64,000 bases of DNA. Source: Pinus tabuliformis. Lineage: Eukaryota; Streptophyta; Pinopsida; Pinales; Pinaceae. Both the position numbers and the translations under genes were made by a program. Shown here piece after piece: positions 34,932 to 45,430 of the stretch. The first letter of the stretch is position 1. The number at the start of each line of letters is the position of its first letter. The notes below the pieces were generated by a model that did no database searches, had not been told where the DNA came from, and saw nothing but the letters and a program-made list of their open reading frames with translations. The stretch lies in the NCBI GenBank assembly GCA_031772625.1, contig CM062819.1, positions 826,024,503 through 826,088,502 on the forward strand, read 5' to 3'.

Positions 34932-36967
34932 TGATGAGCCTCATCATTGGGTAATTATATGGGCCTTAATTCACCTCCTAGCTTAGTCAAACCAACTATT
35001 CTCACAACTTATTGCATACTTTTTATTGTAGTTTTTTTATGATATGAGTTAGAGTTGGATATTTTTATTTTTGGTCTAATGTGCATTTAATGTAGGATTA
35101 AATGATAAAAGCAAGGAATTTTGGCAAAGACCTTGGTCAAAACTCGAATGGGACAAGGGAGAGGAATTATAGGAGGAAAATCCTCCTCATTTACTATCCC
35201 TCCATTCGAATATTCCTCCATCAGCTCAGAGTGCAAACAACCAAATCACGAGGACTAGAAGGTAGCTGAGCAAGTGAAGACAAAGCACCAATTTATCTTG
35301 AGTTTGGGAGCCGATCCTACCTAATTTTAAGGAAGTAGACTTCAGATGTATAAGTAGAGAGGCCTAGGACCTCAGTAGGATTTGCATTTTTTATTGTAAA
35401 ACTCTACTCTATTTTCGAGCTACAAGACATGTGATAGTTTTTTATGTAATCCATTGTTTTGATAAGAAGAATGAGTTTTGTTTTGAGAAAACAGTAATTT
35501 AACTTAGAGGGATAAAGCTCTTGGGTTAGGGCCCAACCCTCACAACCAAGGCTCCTCTTTATTGTACATGTATGCTAGCATAGATTCATAGTTTAATTGT
35601 TCATTTGCTTAAGTAGCTGCATTTCCATTACAACAGTGTAGATTAGATTGGTTTTATGTTAGTTTTCTTCCATTTGTGCCTTCTTTCAATTAGAAGGTTA
35701 TCAACGAGAAAAAGGATCACCATAAGGTTTTCAGTAGGTGTCTCGACCTTACTTCCTCCCTCTGGGATCATGACTTGAGGAAGAGACCCTTCAACAACCC
35801 AAAAAACACATATTTCTAGTTCTTGCATGAGCTTTGGAGTTTGTTGTCTTGATTTAGTATTTGGTTCATTTCATTGTCATCTTTTTCCATTACTCTATTT
35901 TTTCAATAAGATCTCACTCATGCTTTCATTTCCTCCAGCACTTTCTTCATGCATAATATAGGCAATTGATTCATGCTTTTCTAGTTTATGAAGATGTATC
36001 TTGTTGCATAGTTCTTGGAAGACACATATGTTTCAAGCACGATCGTTACTTCAGGAGGAGACCTAACTTCATCACTAGCAGCCACCTTCCACCTCATCCA
36101 CCTTAGCCATATCTTGTTCCACCATCACCCTCACTAGTTTTTTCTGTCATTTTTCATTGAAATTACCCTAGATACATTGACCGAATCTAGCCATCTATTC
36201 TCTTCGATATTGACTCCTGAGTGGTCTTGTACCTTCTAGCACCCCATCCCACTCATCACATACCTTTTCTAAGCTTCCCAACACCTCCAACACTTCAAAA
36301 TTAACTCTCAGTCGTATCCTGTAATTCCTACGGGGATCATCCTGTAGGTTTTCCTGAAATGGCTTGTTTTGAGGCTGAATTGATGGGGAACCTCTAGGAA
36401 GTCACAAAAAGCCTCCTAGGACCCTTCCACACCATCCAACCACTCCATAAGCCTTTTAGCCATCCTCAAACACCTTCTATCCGCCTATTACATCCATAAG
36501 AACAATTAATCTGCATGCTTGATTTTGCCAAAAGACCAAAAAAAGTGAAAACATATTTAGTTTAATTTTTGTTACTTACACATTAGTATGGTTTGATGCT
36601 ATTTACTTCTGTAGCTTAGATAGCCACATTAGGTTAGTGTTGATTTAAAAATTCTACTTAGCATAGTTTTTAAAATGGTTAATTAAGATATGGCTTGATT
36701 TAGCATTACATGTTGTTTTCTTCATTACTGCAGTAGAGTAGATTTGCTCTTACTCCATCAAAGAATCAAGATTCTTCTGACTCTCTAGAATTCTGGCTTG
36801 GAACCCCTAGGGTATCTCACTGGATGAACAGTGACAACAGGCAGGACCTTCACTTTTACTTGTGCATATAGCACTGTCACGTCCAAGTTTGTACAAACCC
36901 CGGGTTGATAAGTAAAGTTGCTAGCCCAGGAGTTGCCACATCCTTGCTGCAATACTGGCGCTCATCA
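34932..36967 (+). repeat. 3' LTR of the Athila-like element
   Basis: A 2036-bp partner of 7103-9189, with the same palindromic start and GCTCATCA end. It is followed by GTTTT. Confidence 0.93.
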
Positions 36968-38045
36968 GTTTTCCTCCTTGATGATGATCCAATCATTTAT
37001 GTGTACACACTATCATTTCATGAGTTGTAGAAGAATATTGTACATGTGCAAACGGCACACCTTCTAGATGATCACGCATCACCTACATTCATGAAGGAAA
37101 GGGTTATAGTGCTAGACACCAGGAAGCATCCAACCGCCCTTGCTGAAGCCACCTTAGCATATGATAGAGAAACAATCTCCAATGTTTAGTACTTGTTGGT
37201 TGAGAATGAACAACTAAAAAAGAACTTACAGGCAACTAGGAAAGAGGCAAAACAATATTGAGATCAGAGCGCAGTTTTCCCAATGGCAGAGATGAGTTAA
37301 GCGATACTCATTGTAGTATCAACACTTGAGACCACCATGTTGAATCTCCATGATGAAATTTTCAATGTGCACAAAGTAGTTGTCCATGTGCATGGCTTGC
37401 AACAACTGAGCAAGGATTATGTTTAAATGCTTAGGAACATACATGCTGCCATCACCCACGTGAAAGAGTAGACAATGTAGTACAAAGGGGGCCAGCTTCA
37501 CTTGCCAAAGATGATGAAGCCATAGGCAGATCTAGAGAAAGAAAAGGTTCAGATGTTGATTTAGAATTATGGGTAGGTCTCCTCGTTCATCAGTAGCATA
37601 TAAGCTTCATATGCATGATTATACAAGAGCTTGGATGTCATGGTGAGAACACATAGGATCCCATCAATTGGTTCCCTTAGCGAAGGTAAACAAAAGAACA
37701 AGGTTCGACTAGAGATTGATGAGCACATGGAGAAGCTAAGGTGAGAGGCCACCAGGGATGAGCTGGAGATGAGTTGACATAACATGTAGAAGCACATTGG
37801 TGGTCTTGTCATTATCAACACCATGCTCCATATGCTTCAAGATGATTTGGACACAGGTTCCAAGACCATATACCCGGAAGCTATGGAGGCAATATTTTTC
37901 TATTAGAAAGACACTATCAAGAAGTTTGGGGAGATCATCACAATAGTACCAAGCTTGGCATCAGTACGTGACCAAGAAGAATTAAGTGGAGGTTTTCGAG
38001 TTGGTCTTTCCCCAACATTCAGAGTCATAGTGTTTTGTCTTGTTA
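36968..38045 (+). pseudogene. C-terminal part of the H 3' ORF, right of the Athila insertion
   Basis: Continues from 7102. The strand reads FLLDDDPIIYVYTLSFHEL, HPTALAEATLAYDRETISNV, YLLVENEQLKKNLQATRKEA, SVRDQEELSGGF near 37960, and other helical, charged stretches typical of a coiled coil. The reading frame is kept almost throughout, but more than ten codons are stops, mostly TAG, with some TAA and TGA. The remainder to about 38045 leads to the LTR. Decayed; function unknown. Confidence 0.55.
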
Positions 38046-38065
38046 GGTTGTCTCTCGCCTATTTT

Positions 38066-38974
38066 GTCTCACATGGGTACATGTGGAAAATGTATATTAT
38101 TTATAAATATGTTGTAAGTGAAATTCAAAGTTTCATTAGTGGAATATGAACAATCACTATGTAATGTAATTATTATTAGTAAAGGAATTTGAAGAGTCAT
38201 GAGGATAGTCAAAGAGTAACAAAGGGGAATGTCAAGGGTCACCCAACCCTTTGTTATAAATAGAACCTCATAATTGATAGACAGGCTTCTAGGAGCCAAG
38301 ATTTTGGCTAGGCTTAGGCTTAGAGAAGGCTTGGGAGCATTGTGATGAGCCTTGGCTTCTACACAATGTAAAGAGAGTATACTTCTTTGGAGGAGCATGT
38401 GTTCTTGACTGCAATGTTCCACTATTGGAGCTAGTGGCTATCAACGGTGATTGTATGGATGGAACTTTAACTTAATAATAATGTATCTGAGCCAACATGT
38501 TTTCATGCATACGTTTTTATTGTAGTTGGAATATTTTGGTTGCTTTAGCAATGTATGTTGTTTAACTTACGAATTTTCTTATGAACTATTTTGTATGCAA
38601 TTGTATGAATCTTGTTGAAGGTGTGTTGATGGATTAACCTGTCACTTTGTTTTGTGGACTATTCCGCATTGTAGCTTGTGATGTCATTTTGCTCATGTGT
38701 TCCTTTCAGGCTACGTACTATTATAGGATTCTAAGGGACACACTTCCTTTTCTCCTCTGTGTGTTATAACCCCCATGCATCTCACTTGACTCACTGCAAG
38801 TTCATACACTTGCTTCCGACCAAAGTTATAATACTTATCTCTGTGCACGACTGCGGTCCAAACACTACACTACCACCCACTATTGGGAATCCTACTCCAA
38901 ACAGTCTGAGGTCTAGTTGGGACTTCTTACCGGGGAGATCCCCTTGAATGTTGGTAGGTCTAGTACTGTCAAAA
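38066..38974 (+). repeat. LTR of the Tat-like family (3' LTR of H, or solo)
   Basis: Related to the LTR at 40382-41252. Both share TATTGGAGCTAGTGG near the middle and an end block with TTGGGA, TCTGAGGTCTA/GTGTGAAGTCTA and GGGAGA. Boundaries are approximate. No primer site follows, which fits a 3' LTR. I assign it to H because the H 3' ORF ends just upstream. Confidence 0.65.
38255..38263 (+). promoter_or_regulatory. TATA box in the H LTR
   Basis: TATAAATAG about 190 bp into the LTR. The aligned position in the 40382 LTR is decayed. Confidence 0.55.
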
Positions 38975-40381
38975 TAAAGATAAGTAAATCCCCTTAATGA
39001 ATTAATATATTGTGAAGGGATAAATATTTGCTAGAAGTTGTTCCTAGATAGAGAAGTTGAAATTCACCCAATGTGTCGCCAATTGTTGTCGTTGTTACAA
39101 CACCCATCAAAATGTTGTTATGTTTAAATTTTGGAGCCTACCTTCTAGCATGTGAAGTGTTTCTTTTGGTCCTCAAGAATCATTTTATGTATCTACACAT
39201 GTTAAAAGTGTAAATGTTCTTTTCTAAGTGTCTTCCGATTGTCAAGAATAACTATGGCACATTTTGCAGCCATATGGCAATTACTAGCTACAAAATGACA
39301 CTTATGAGTCATAGCTACATATACTTTGTTTGTTGCAATTGGAGAATGTTTATGAACTAGAATTTTCATGCATATTTTTTAGTCTTTAGTCTTCTATAGG
39401 TTTTAGTGATGAGTCGAGATGTGTTATGCGTGATTACACCCTTAACTCATTTTTCTTTTCCAAGTGTCATCCTTCCAGAATTAGAAATTTTTCTGAATTT
39501 GTTAGCCTACCCTCTAGGATAGGAATATTGTACTTCACACTACTAAGGCCTACTAGAGACCCTGCTTGTCAGTTAGAAATTCACCCTACACCACCTTGAG
39601 CTTTCCTTCTCTCGGAAACACTCTTCACAATTCTAGTCAACAAACCCTCCTTGTTGCTTATCCTCCCTCACCGCACCATCCTTTCCTTTGTCTCCTAGTG
39701 TGGTGCTTTGAAATCTTCTAATGGGTAGTGACGCCTTCCCATGTGCTCTACAAATGCACTATGTTGCCTCCTTATGGCCCTGCCCTTCCTCCCTAGTGCA
39801 TGGAATAGTTTTAGTAGATAGTCTTGTTTCCTTGCCTCTTGTAAGTTTGCCCTATGTCCAGCATGCCTCCTACTCCTTCAGAGTTATGCATGGCACAATA
39901 TCAGTGAGTATTAAATCTCTCCTTTATCTCTTTCAAGTGAGCCATGCACCAAAAATGCCTCTCTCTCTTGCCCTTGTGCATTTTTTAGCCAAATTCAGAA
40001 AATGTGCATGAAGAATGATAGAGTAGGATATTTTTGGGCTAATGTTTGCTTGCCATGAGTGATCTATACTTGCAGGTGTTTAATAAATCATGGAAAATAT
40101 GTGTGAGGAGATCTATCAAGAAAGGTTACCCAAGGAAGCATCTTGAAGAAAAAAGGAACAAAGATACCATGTTGCAACAATCAAAAGAACAATGGATTTT
40201 GATGATCAAGGTGACTCATGAAGATTCCATAACCTGAATAGATCCTTTGGAGGGTAGAAGGAAATCATAATGCAATATTTTTTACAAGTATTGAAGACAT
40301 CGTAGTGTTGTCGTCACTTTTCAAATAGCTCTAGGTACAAGTCACCATGGATCCGTCTTCAGTATAAATGACTTGTCATAT
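38975..40381. other. unassigned stretch between two Tat-type LTRs
   Basis: No supported gene. The open frames at 39721-40011 and 40046-40237 show no recognisable domain. The sequence near 39100-39170 (attttggagcc) looks like further LTR-edge debris. Confidence 0.35.
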
Positions 40382-41252
40382 TGTCATCACATGATGATGT
40401 GATTTTGGGAAATTTTGTAAATGTAAATATGTGGAAGTCCAAGATTCACATATAGACAAAAGAGCCACATGGAAAATTCCAAAGGTCGCCTTAGAAATCT
40501 AAGAGTCATAAGAGTAGTTCAAAAGTCATGGGGATGTGAAAGGTCATTCCTCTTGTTATCAAAGAAGCCTCATTACTAAAAAAAGGACTTTTCACCTTGG
40601 CTTCTCCAACCAGGAATTAGAGAGGAATATAATTCTTTTGGAGATTAAGTAATGGCTTAATGCTCCACTATTGGAGCTAGTGGTGTTTCTATGTATCTTG
40701 GAACTTTCACTTAATATTTGAAGCTCATTGAGCTAACACACTTCAATGCATATATCATAAAGGTTGTAAGACTATTATTTGGATGTTTGCATTATATGTT
40801 CGCGTTCTCATGTACTAAAGAAACTAAACTATTTCATTGCCTTTGCTGCTCATCTTATTGAATGCGTGTTGTAATTGTTTTAATGACCGTTACTTCTATG
40901 TGAACTATTTCACTAGTTGGTTAACGATTCTTTCATATGTATATGTGTGTGTATTTATCAGAATAATATTATTAATTTTCTCCTAAAGGCAAAATTTTGT
41001 TTCCTTCTAGTGAAATAATCTTGATACATTTTGCAATTGAACATTTCACAAGGCATACTTACTTGCTCAATCAAAAGTACATGTGTGTTGCTCTGTCTTA
41101 TGCTAACTAATGCAGCCAAGGAAAATATTTAAGTACATGGAAATTGTGCCACATTTCCATATTGGGATCCTATAACAAATGGTGTGAAGTCTAATTTGGA
41201 CTTCATATCAGGGAGACCTCGTCTATGTTGATGGGCTCCAACGTTGTCAACA
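40382..41252 (+). repeat. 5' LTR of element G
   Basis: Begins about TGTCATCACATG and ends GTTGTCAACA. Related to but diverged from 38066-38974. The start is approximate. Confidence 0.65.
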
Positions 41253-41255
41253 TTT

Positions 41256-41272
41256 TGGAGCTAGAAGGAGGG
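41256..41272 (+). promoter_or_regulatory. primer binding site of element G
   Basis: TGGAGCTAGAAGGAGGG, 3 bases after the LTR end. This resembles the TGGCGCTAGAAGGAGGG-type site seen after LTRs of Tat elements, with one C-to-A change. I do not assign the tRNA. Confidence 0.6.
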
Positions 41273-42064
41273 AAAAAATTATATGGATGACAATTTACCA
41301 CATACAAATAAAGAAACTTATGTGCAAGGAATTAATGGTCCGAGGTCAACTCCAACTCATATTCCTAAGATAGGAGATACCTCTCATTTAAGTTTTGAAC
41401 ATGATTTTGAGGTCACTTAAAGACAACTCTGGACAATCTATCCTATTACTCATTAGTTTGTAAGAGCTCTTGGTTTTCTTATTGTCATTTCTATTTTTCC
41501 TCATAAGACGATAAAGAAGGAAATACCTTGTCATAGCGTATTGGTTTCTTTGGTGGAAGATTTCGTGATTGCAACCCTTGAAGAGTTAGTTGAGCCTATT
41601 GAAGGAACACATCAACAAGGAGACCTTCCATCTATTATGGAGGATTTGTAGGGAGACAAGGAAGATTTTCAATTTTCTGACGAATAACTGTTGAGAGGAT
41701 GAGAAGAGCATGATCATAACAAATATTTGAATGGTGAAGGAGACGACTCTTCGTAATCAAAGGGAAAATAGGAGGAGGAAGAAGACGTGGCTAATGAACA
41801 ATTCAATTGGATGAACAAAGGGCCACTTTCTCTTTCGGTCAATCTTCATCATATGCCTAAGCACTCAAAAAATTTGCATTTAGATTTTAATCATCATGGG
41901 AAGATAAATGTTTAATACCATATTGATGATTTATACATGCATCTATGAATGCTTGAGGTACATTTTGATCATGTTTCTTGTAACTTTTCTCATACACTCT
42001 AGAAGGTAGAGCATCATTTTGATGCCACATTCTTCTGTATAATTCAATCCATAATTGGAGGGAG
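41273..42064 (+). pseudogene. leader and degenerate gag N-terminus of element G
   Basis: Readable pieces with several stops, such as VLVSLVEDFVIATLEELVEP near 41550 and an acidic run near 41760. From about 41910 the text leads directly into the open gag frame. Confidence 0.45.
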
Positions 42065-42934
42065 TTGAAGAAGTTGTTCTTAGATAAATTTGTCAACGAT
42101 AAAACTCCCTCCATGTTGCTCAAAGAACTTGGGAATCTTAAGATGGGGAACAAGGAAAAAGTAAAAACTTTTAATCAAATATTTACCCATTTGTTGAATA
42201 AGTTCCCCATGGTTTTTCAACCACGTGATTCTATTACCAAATATTATTACACAGATGCCTTGCTGACCAATATTTATGTGTTTGTTAAAAGATTTTCAAA
42301 TGATACATTGGCTTTAAAATTTGCAGAAATGATTCTTGTTCAAAAATACTTGCATTCTATTTGGGCCATAAATTATCATGAAGATTCTAAAGAATCCAAA
42401 GGTGTTGGTAAGAAAACTCAAACCTCTTCTACTAAATACAAAGAGAAATATTCATTAATTATGGAAATATTGGCCAACTCTTCAAATCTAGTTTCTAATG
42501 AAGTATCTGAACTTAAGAGAAGATCAAGTGAGGAAACAACTAGTAGTAATTCTTTTAAGTCTCCTTTATTTAAGAAGAATAACACTAATCAACTGGTCAA
42601 ATCTACTCAAAGTTCCAATGTTGTGTTTAATGTTGAATATTGGGGCATGGATAAATTTTGTGCTTTCCATCAAGAGAAGCATTCGGTGAACACATGTCCA
42701 CAAAGGAATCACAACACAAATGTTGTAATGACTAATTTCATAGATACTTTATTAGAAGATGAGCAATATGAGCAGACCGAAGAAGAAAATAAATCTATAG
42801 TGACTGAGGAAAATTTAGGTGTTGGAAATTTATTTAAAGCATTTGGAATCATATATAATGTTGATAAACAAAGTGTTAATGAACCACCAGTGAGTAAATC
42901 TCCTCCTCAACAAAAAACTAATGATACAATTTGA
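42065..42934 (+). CDS. gag: gag of element G (open remnant)
   Basis: Uninterrupted frame of 289 codons. The real start is probably upstream, where the frame is broken. It holds the capsid core (LKKLFLDKFVNDKTPSMLLK, GNKEKVKTFNQIFTHLLNKF) and an unusual nucleocapsid knuckle CAFHQEKHSVNTC (C-x2-H-x4-H-x4-C) near 42658-42697, the form typical of Tat/Ogre gag. A Ser/Thr/Lys-rich linker separates them, and the tail is acidic. The capsid would package element RNA. It is probably not expressed, since the element is truncated. Confidence 0.75.
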   Translation: MKKLFLDKFVNDKTPSMLLKELGNLKMGNKEKVKTFNQIFTHLLNKFPMVFQPRDSITKYYYTDALLTNIYVFVKRFSNDTLALKFAEMILVQKYLHSIWAINYHEDSKESKGVGKKTQTSSTKYKEKYSLIMEILANSSNLVSNEVSELKRRSSEETTSSNSFKSPLFKKNNTNQLVKSTQSSNVVFNVEYWGMDKFCAFHQEKHSVNTCPQRNHNTNVVMTNFIDTLLEDEQYEQTEEENKSIVTEENLGVGNLFKAFGIIYNVDKQSVNEPPVSKSPPQQKTNDTI

Positions 42935-43290
42935 GCACCAAGGACCTATTTTTTAGCAAGAGCTTAAAAAACAATTGTTGAGAAGGATTTTACCACCTAC
43001 CAATCCTACTTAGATTTTGTAGAATAACTCTCAAATTTCCCCTTCTCCTAAGAACACTTCCACGAACAATAAGAATAATTCCATCACTCTTGAAGCTTCT
43101 AACAAAGCTACACCACCCAACGCTGCAACACACCCTATTAAGAATGAAAGTATTGATTACTTTTTTATCAAGGATATAAAAAGGGTTTGTGCTAACATCT
43201 CAATATTTGAGCTCACGAAGATAACAAGATAATGTGAACTCGTAATCAAATAATTTGCATCGCAACCTCCATGAGGTAATGAAGTTTATG
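42935..43290 (+). other. gag-protease linker of element G
   Basis: Ser/Pro/Asn-rich text with stops and no motif. It joins the gag frame to the protease remnant. Confidence 0.4.
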
Positions 43291-43640
43291 CTTCTCAAGT
43301 TATGTTTGGTAAGTCTTGTGACATTCTCGAGTTTGTAGTCAATGTTGTTAATCTAAATGCTAACACTCTCTGCCCTTCGTTCCTACTAAAATTTGAAATA
43401 TTTAATTATAATGTCCATAATTGTCTCATTAATTTGGGTGCATTTTCAAATGCCATGCCTTTATTTTTTTCCAAAAAGATTAATGCTATATGGGAAAAGA
43501 CTGATCGCCGAATCATATAACAACACATGTAATCGGTTTAGGAAATTGGTGAACTTAATAGAGTTATCATCCATTTTTCATATTACCATAAATTTCACCA
43601 ATGAATTAATATTGTAATTGTGGAAATTCTAGACGCCTAA
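43291..43640 (+). pseudogene. protease remnant of element G
   Basis: VVNVVNLNANTLCPSFLLKF followed by HNCLINLGAFSNAMPLFFSK. The active site position reads N-L-G-A, so the catalytic Asp is lost. After a frame change, LVNLIELSSIFHITINFTNE follows. Confidence 0.65.
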
Positions 43641-44140
43641 GGTTTTCTTCTTAGTATAGATTTATCCAACAAACTATAAGGGTATTTCTCAATGGACTAG
43701 ACATATTTATGGCTTCTTTATAGGGGTAGAAACAATCATACTCAAGTAGAAAGTGAACAATACATGAAATACACTGTGACACCACTTGAGGAACACAATG
43801 AGCTAGTTGGATTTACATATATCATTTTTAGATATTGTTTTTTAGAGGTTTACCACAAGCATTATTAAGTGCAACCATCACTCGTACCATCAAATACATA
43901 GTTGGAGCTCCTTCCTTGTAGTCCAACTAGTGCTAATGAACTTTCTAATATAGATGTAAATAATATTAGTGTAAGAGCTAGCTTAGTAGCTACTAATATT
44001 TGGACCTTATATTTTGATGGTTCTAATACTCAAGACGGTTCTAGAGCTGGTCATATTCACATTAATCCTTTTAATAGAATGTATATCTTCTCATGCTGCT
44101 TGGAGTTCGAGTGTACAAATCATAGAAAATTTTAGGGGAG
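43641..44140 (+). pseudogene. RNase H remnant of element G (RT deleted)
   Basis: At 43990-44130 the strand reads TNIWTLYFDGSNTQDGSRAG and ECTNHRKF, matching the start of a Tat-type RNase H (W-x-L-Y-F-D-G-S with catalytic Asp). The preceding 300 bases hold fragments such as ISQWTRHIYGFFI but no RT palm and no Y-x-D-D. Confidence 0.65.
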
Positions 44141-44639
44141 AATCTTAGCCCATGGGAGAAATTTAAGGGGTTCTATAATTTGGAGCGGAATTTTTTTTAT
44201 TACACCCCCTTTCTATAGTTAGCCCAAGAATTATTTAAAAAATAAATAAATATTATATTTTCTTAATCAATATTATTAAAAATAACCCAACAAAATATGT
44301 TTTCTCTTGTACAAATTTCTTTTCAACTTCGATTCGCCTTGTTTCAGAATGGATTTGCTTCCAATCGCCCCTAATTTCCAGGAATGTCATTGGTTAGGGG
44401 CTATTTCACCCTCTACCATTCCAAGAGATAGAGGTTGTGGTTGAATTCACCCCATTTTTTACCATAACTCTATCTAGAAACTATTACTTTTCCCTTCATG
44501 AAAAGCCTCTATTGTGGAAATCCATTGTGTGTTCCCTTGGCATGCCCTGTTCTACTCATTGAACTCCTGGGCTTGGGCTTGTTCTTAATTGGCATATAAA
44601 TAGTTGTTTTCAGTTGTAGTTTGAGCACATAATTGTGTC
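44141..44639. other. stretch between element G and the beta-galactosidase exons
   Basis: AT-rich, no gene. A TATAAATAG at 44595-44603 lies close before the first readable exon. That exon corresponds to an internal coding exon, so I do not call this a gene promoter. Confidence 0.3.
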
Positions 44640-44754
44640 ATTTCACCGGACATTGAAGATGTGGTCGAATCTCATCAAGAAGGCTAAGGATGGAGGGTTG
44701 TACGTCATACAGACTTATGTGTTCGGGAATATGCACAAGACATCACCTAGCAAT
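44640..44754 (+). pseudogene. beta-galactosidase (GH35) pseudogene, exon with the [11 protein letters not shown] motif
   Basis: Reads [20 protein letters not shown] then [17 protein letters not shown]. Plant GH35 beta-galactosidases have MWPDLI-KAKEGGLDVI-TYVFWN-HEPSPG here. The Trp-Asn of FWN is changed to Gly-Asn. It ends at a good splice donor (AAT|GTAAGA). The enzyme normally trims galactose from cell-wall polysaccharides in the apoplast. The 5' exons are missing, probably lost where element G ends. Confidence 0.82.
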
Positions 44755-45430
44755 GTAAGACCTCTTTTGATACAGTTGGGCATTCTTGATATGCTAAGGT
44801 AGTAGCTAGTGACCCACTTTCCATGGACTATAACGGAAAGGTGGATTGTAGTAATAATGTGTTGGGATTCTATTACTAAGATATTTCCTTAGCATAACAT
44901 TGAAATAATAATCACATTGAGCCATCTCCTTGTAATGTAAGGCCTCAATTGATGTGTCTCCTATGACCCACATTCCATGGAATGTTATGGTAACACAGAT
45001 TTTAGTAATAATGTGTCGGAAGGCTATTACTGATATATTGTTAATAGGCCAGTGAAATGGTAATCACATTGAGCCATTGCTTTGCAGTGTAAGACCTATC
45101 GTGACTCAGTTGGGCATTCCTGAAATGTTAAGGTAGAATTTGGCAACCTACTTTCCATTGACTGCTATGGTAAGGCGGATTTTAGTAATGACGTGTTTGG
45201 TAGGCCGTTACTAATATTTATTTATTATTATAGAAGTGGAATGGTAATCGTATTGAGCCATTTCCATGCAATTTAAGGGCCCTCATGATGAACATGGGAA
45301 TTCTTGAAATGTAGTATCTAGCGGTCTATTTTCAAAAAAATGTTATGTTAAAGAAGATTATAGTAATGATGTCTCGATGGACTACTATTGAGATATTTTT
45401 AACAGTTGAATAGTAGTCACATTTCAGTTT
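44750..45430. repeat. four tandem units (about 150-185 bp) in the beta-galactosidase intron
   Basis: Units start near 44750, 44932, 45084 and 45268. Each opens with a splice-donor-like phrase (aatGTAAGacct, aatGTAAGgcct, agtGTAAGacct, aatTTAAGggcc). Units carry cactttccatgg-type and tagtaatgatgtg-type blocks and end in cacattgagccat. They are strongly diverged. Confidence 0.8.

Larger units (their letters stand above)
7103..36967 (+). mobile_element. Athila-like Ty3/gypsy LTR retrotransposon (host of nested elements A and B)
   Basis: The complete element is bounded by LTRs at 7103-9189 and 34932-36967. Each LTR begins TGATGAGC and ends GCTCATCA. The flanks are CTTTT (7098-7102) and GTTTT (36968-36972), a 5-bp target duplication with one mismatch. 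The internal order is primer site, gag, protease, RT, RNase H, integrase, extra 3' ORF, purine tract. The tRNA-Asp-type primer site, long LTRs and 3' ORF place it in the Athila branch. Its integrase is interrupted by A (13791-22345) and B (22759-31731), and the end of integrase after B is missing. Without the inserts it would be about 12 kb. The LTRs look about 90-93% identical by eye, so the insertion is old but younger than its host H. Confidence 0.9.
40382..44140 (+). mobile_element. truncated Tat-like element G
   Basis: A 5' LTR (40382-41252), a primer site, gag, a protease remnant and an RNase H remnant in that order. RT is missing between protease and RNase H, and integrase, 3' ORF and 3' LTR are absent. 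The RNase H copy WTLYFDGSNTQDGSRAG is of the kind found in Tat/Ogre elements. The 3' break lies near 44140, 500 bp before the first beta-galactosidase exon. Confidence 0.7.

Noticed and set aside
44595-44603. TATAAATAG just before the first beta-galactosidase exon
   Set aside because: That exon corresponds to an internal exon of GH35 genes. The true 5' end is missing, so a promoter here is unsupported.
44750-45430. CRISPR-like array
   Set aside because: The units are 150-185 bp and diverged, with no short repeat-spacer pattern. The DNA is plant nuclear.
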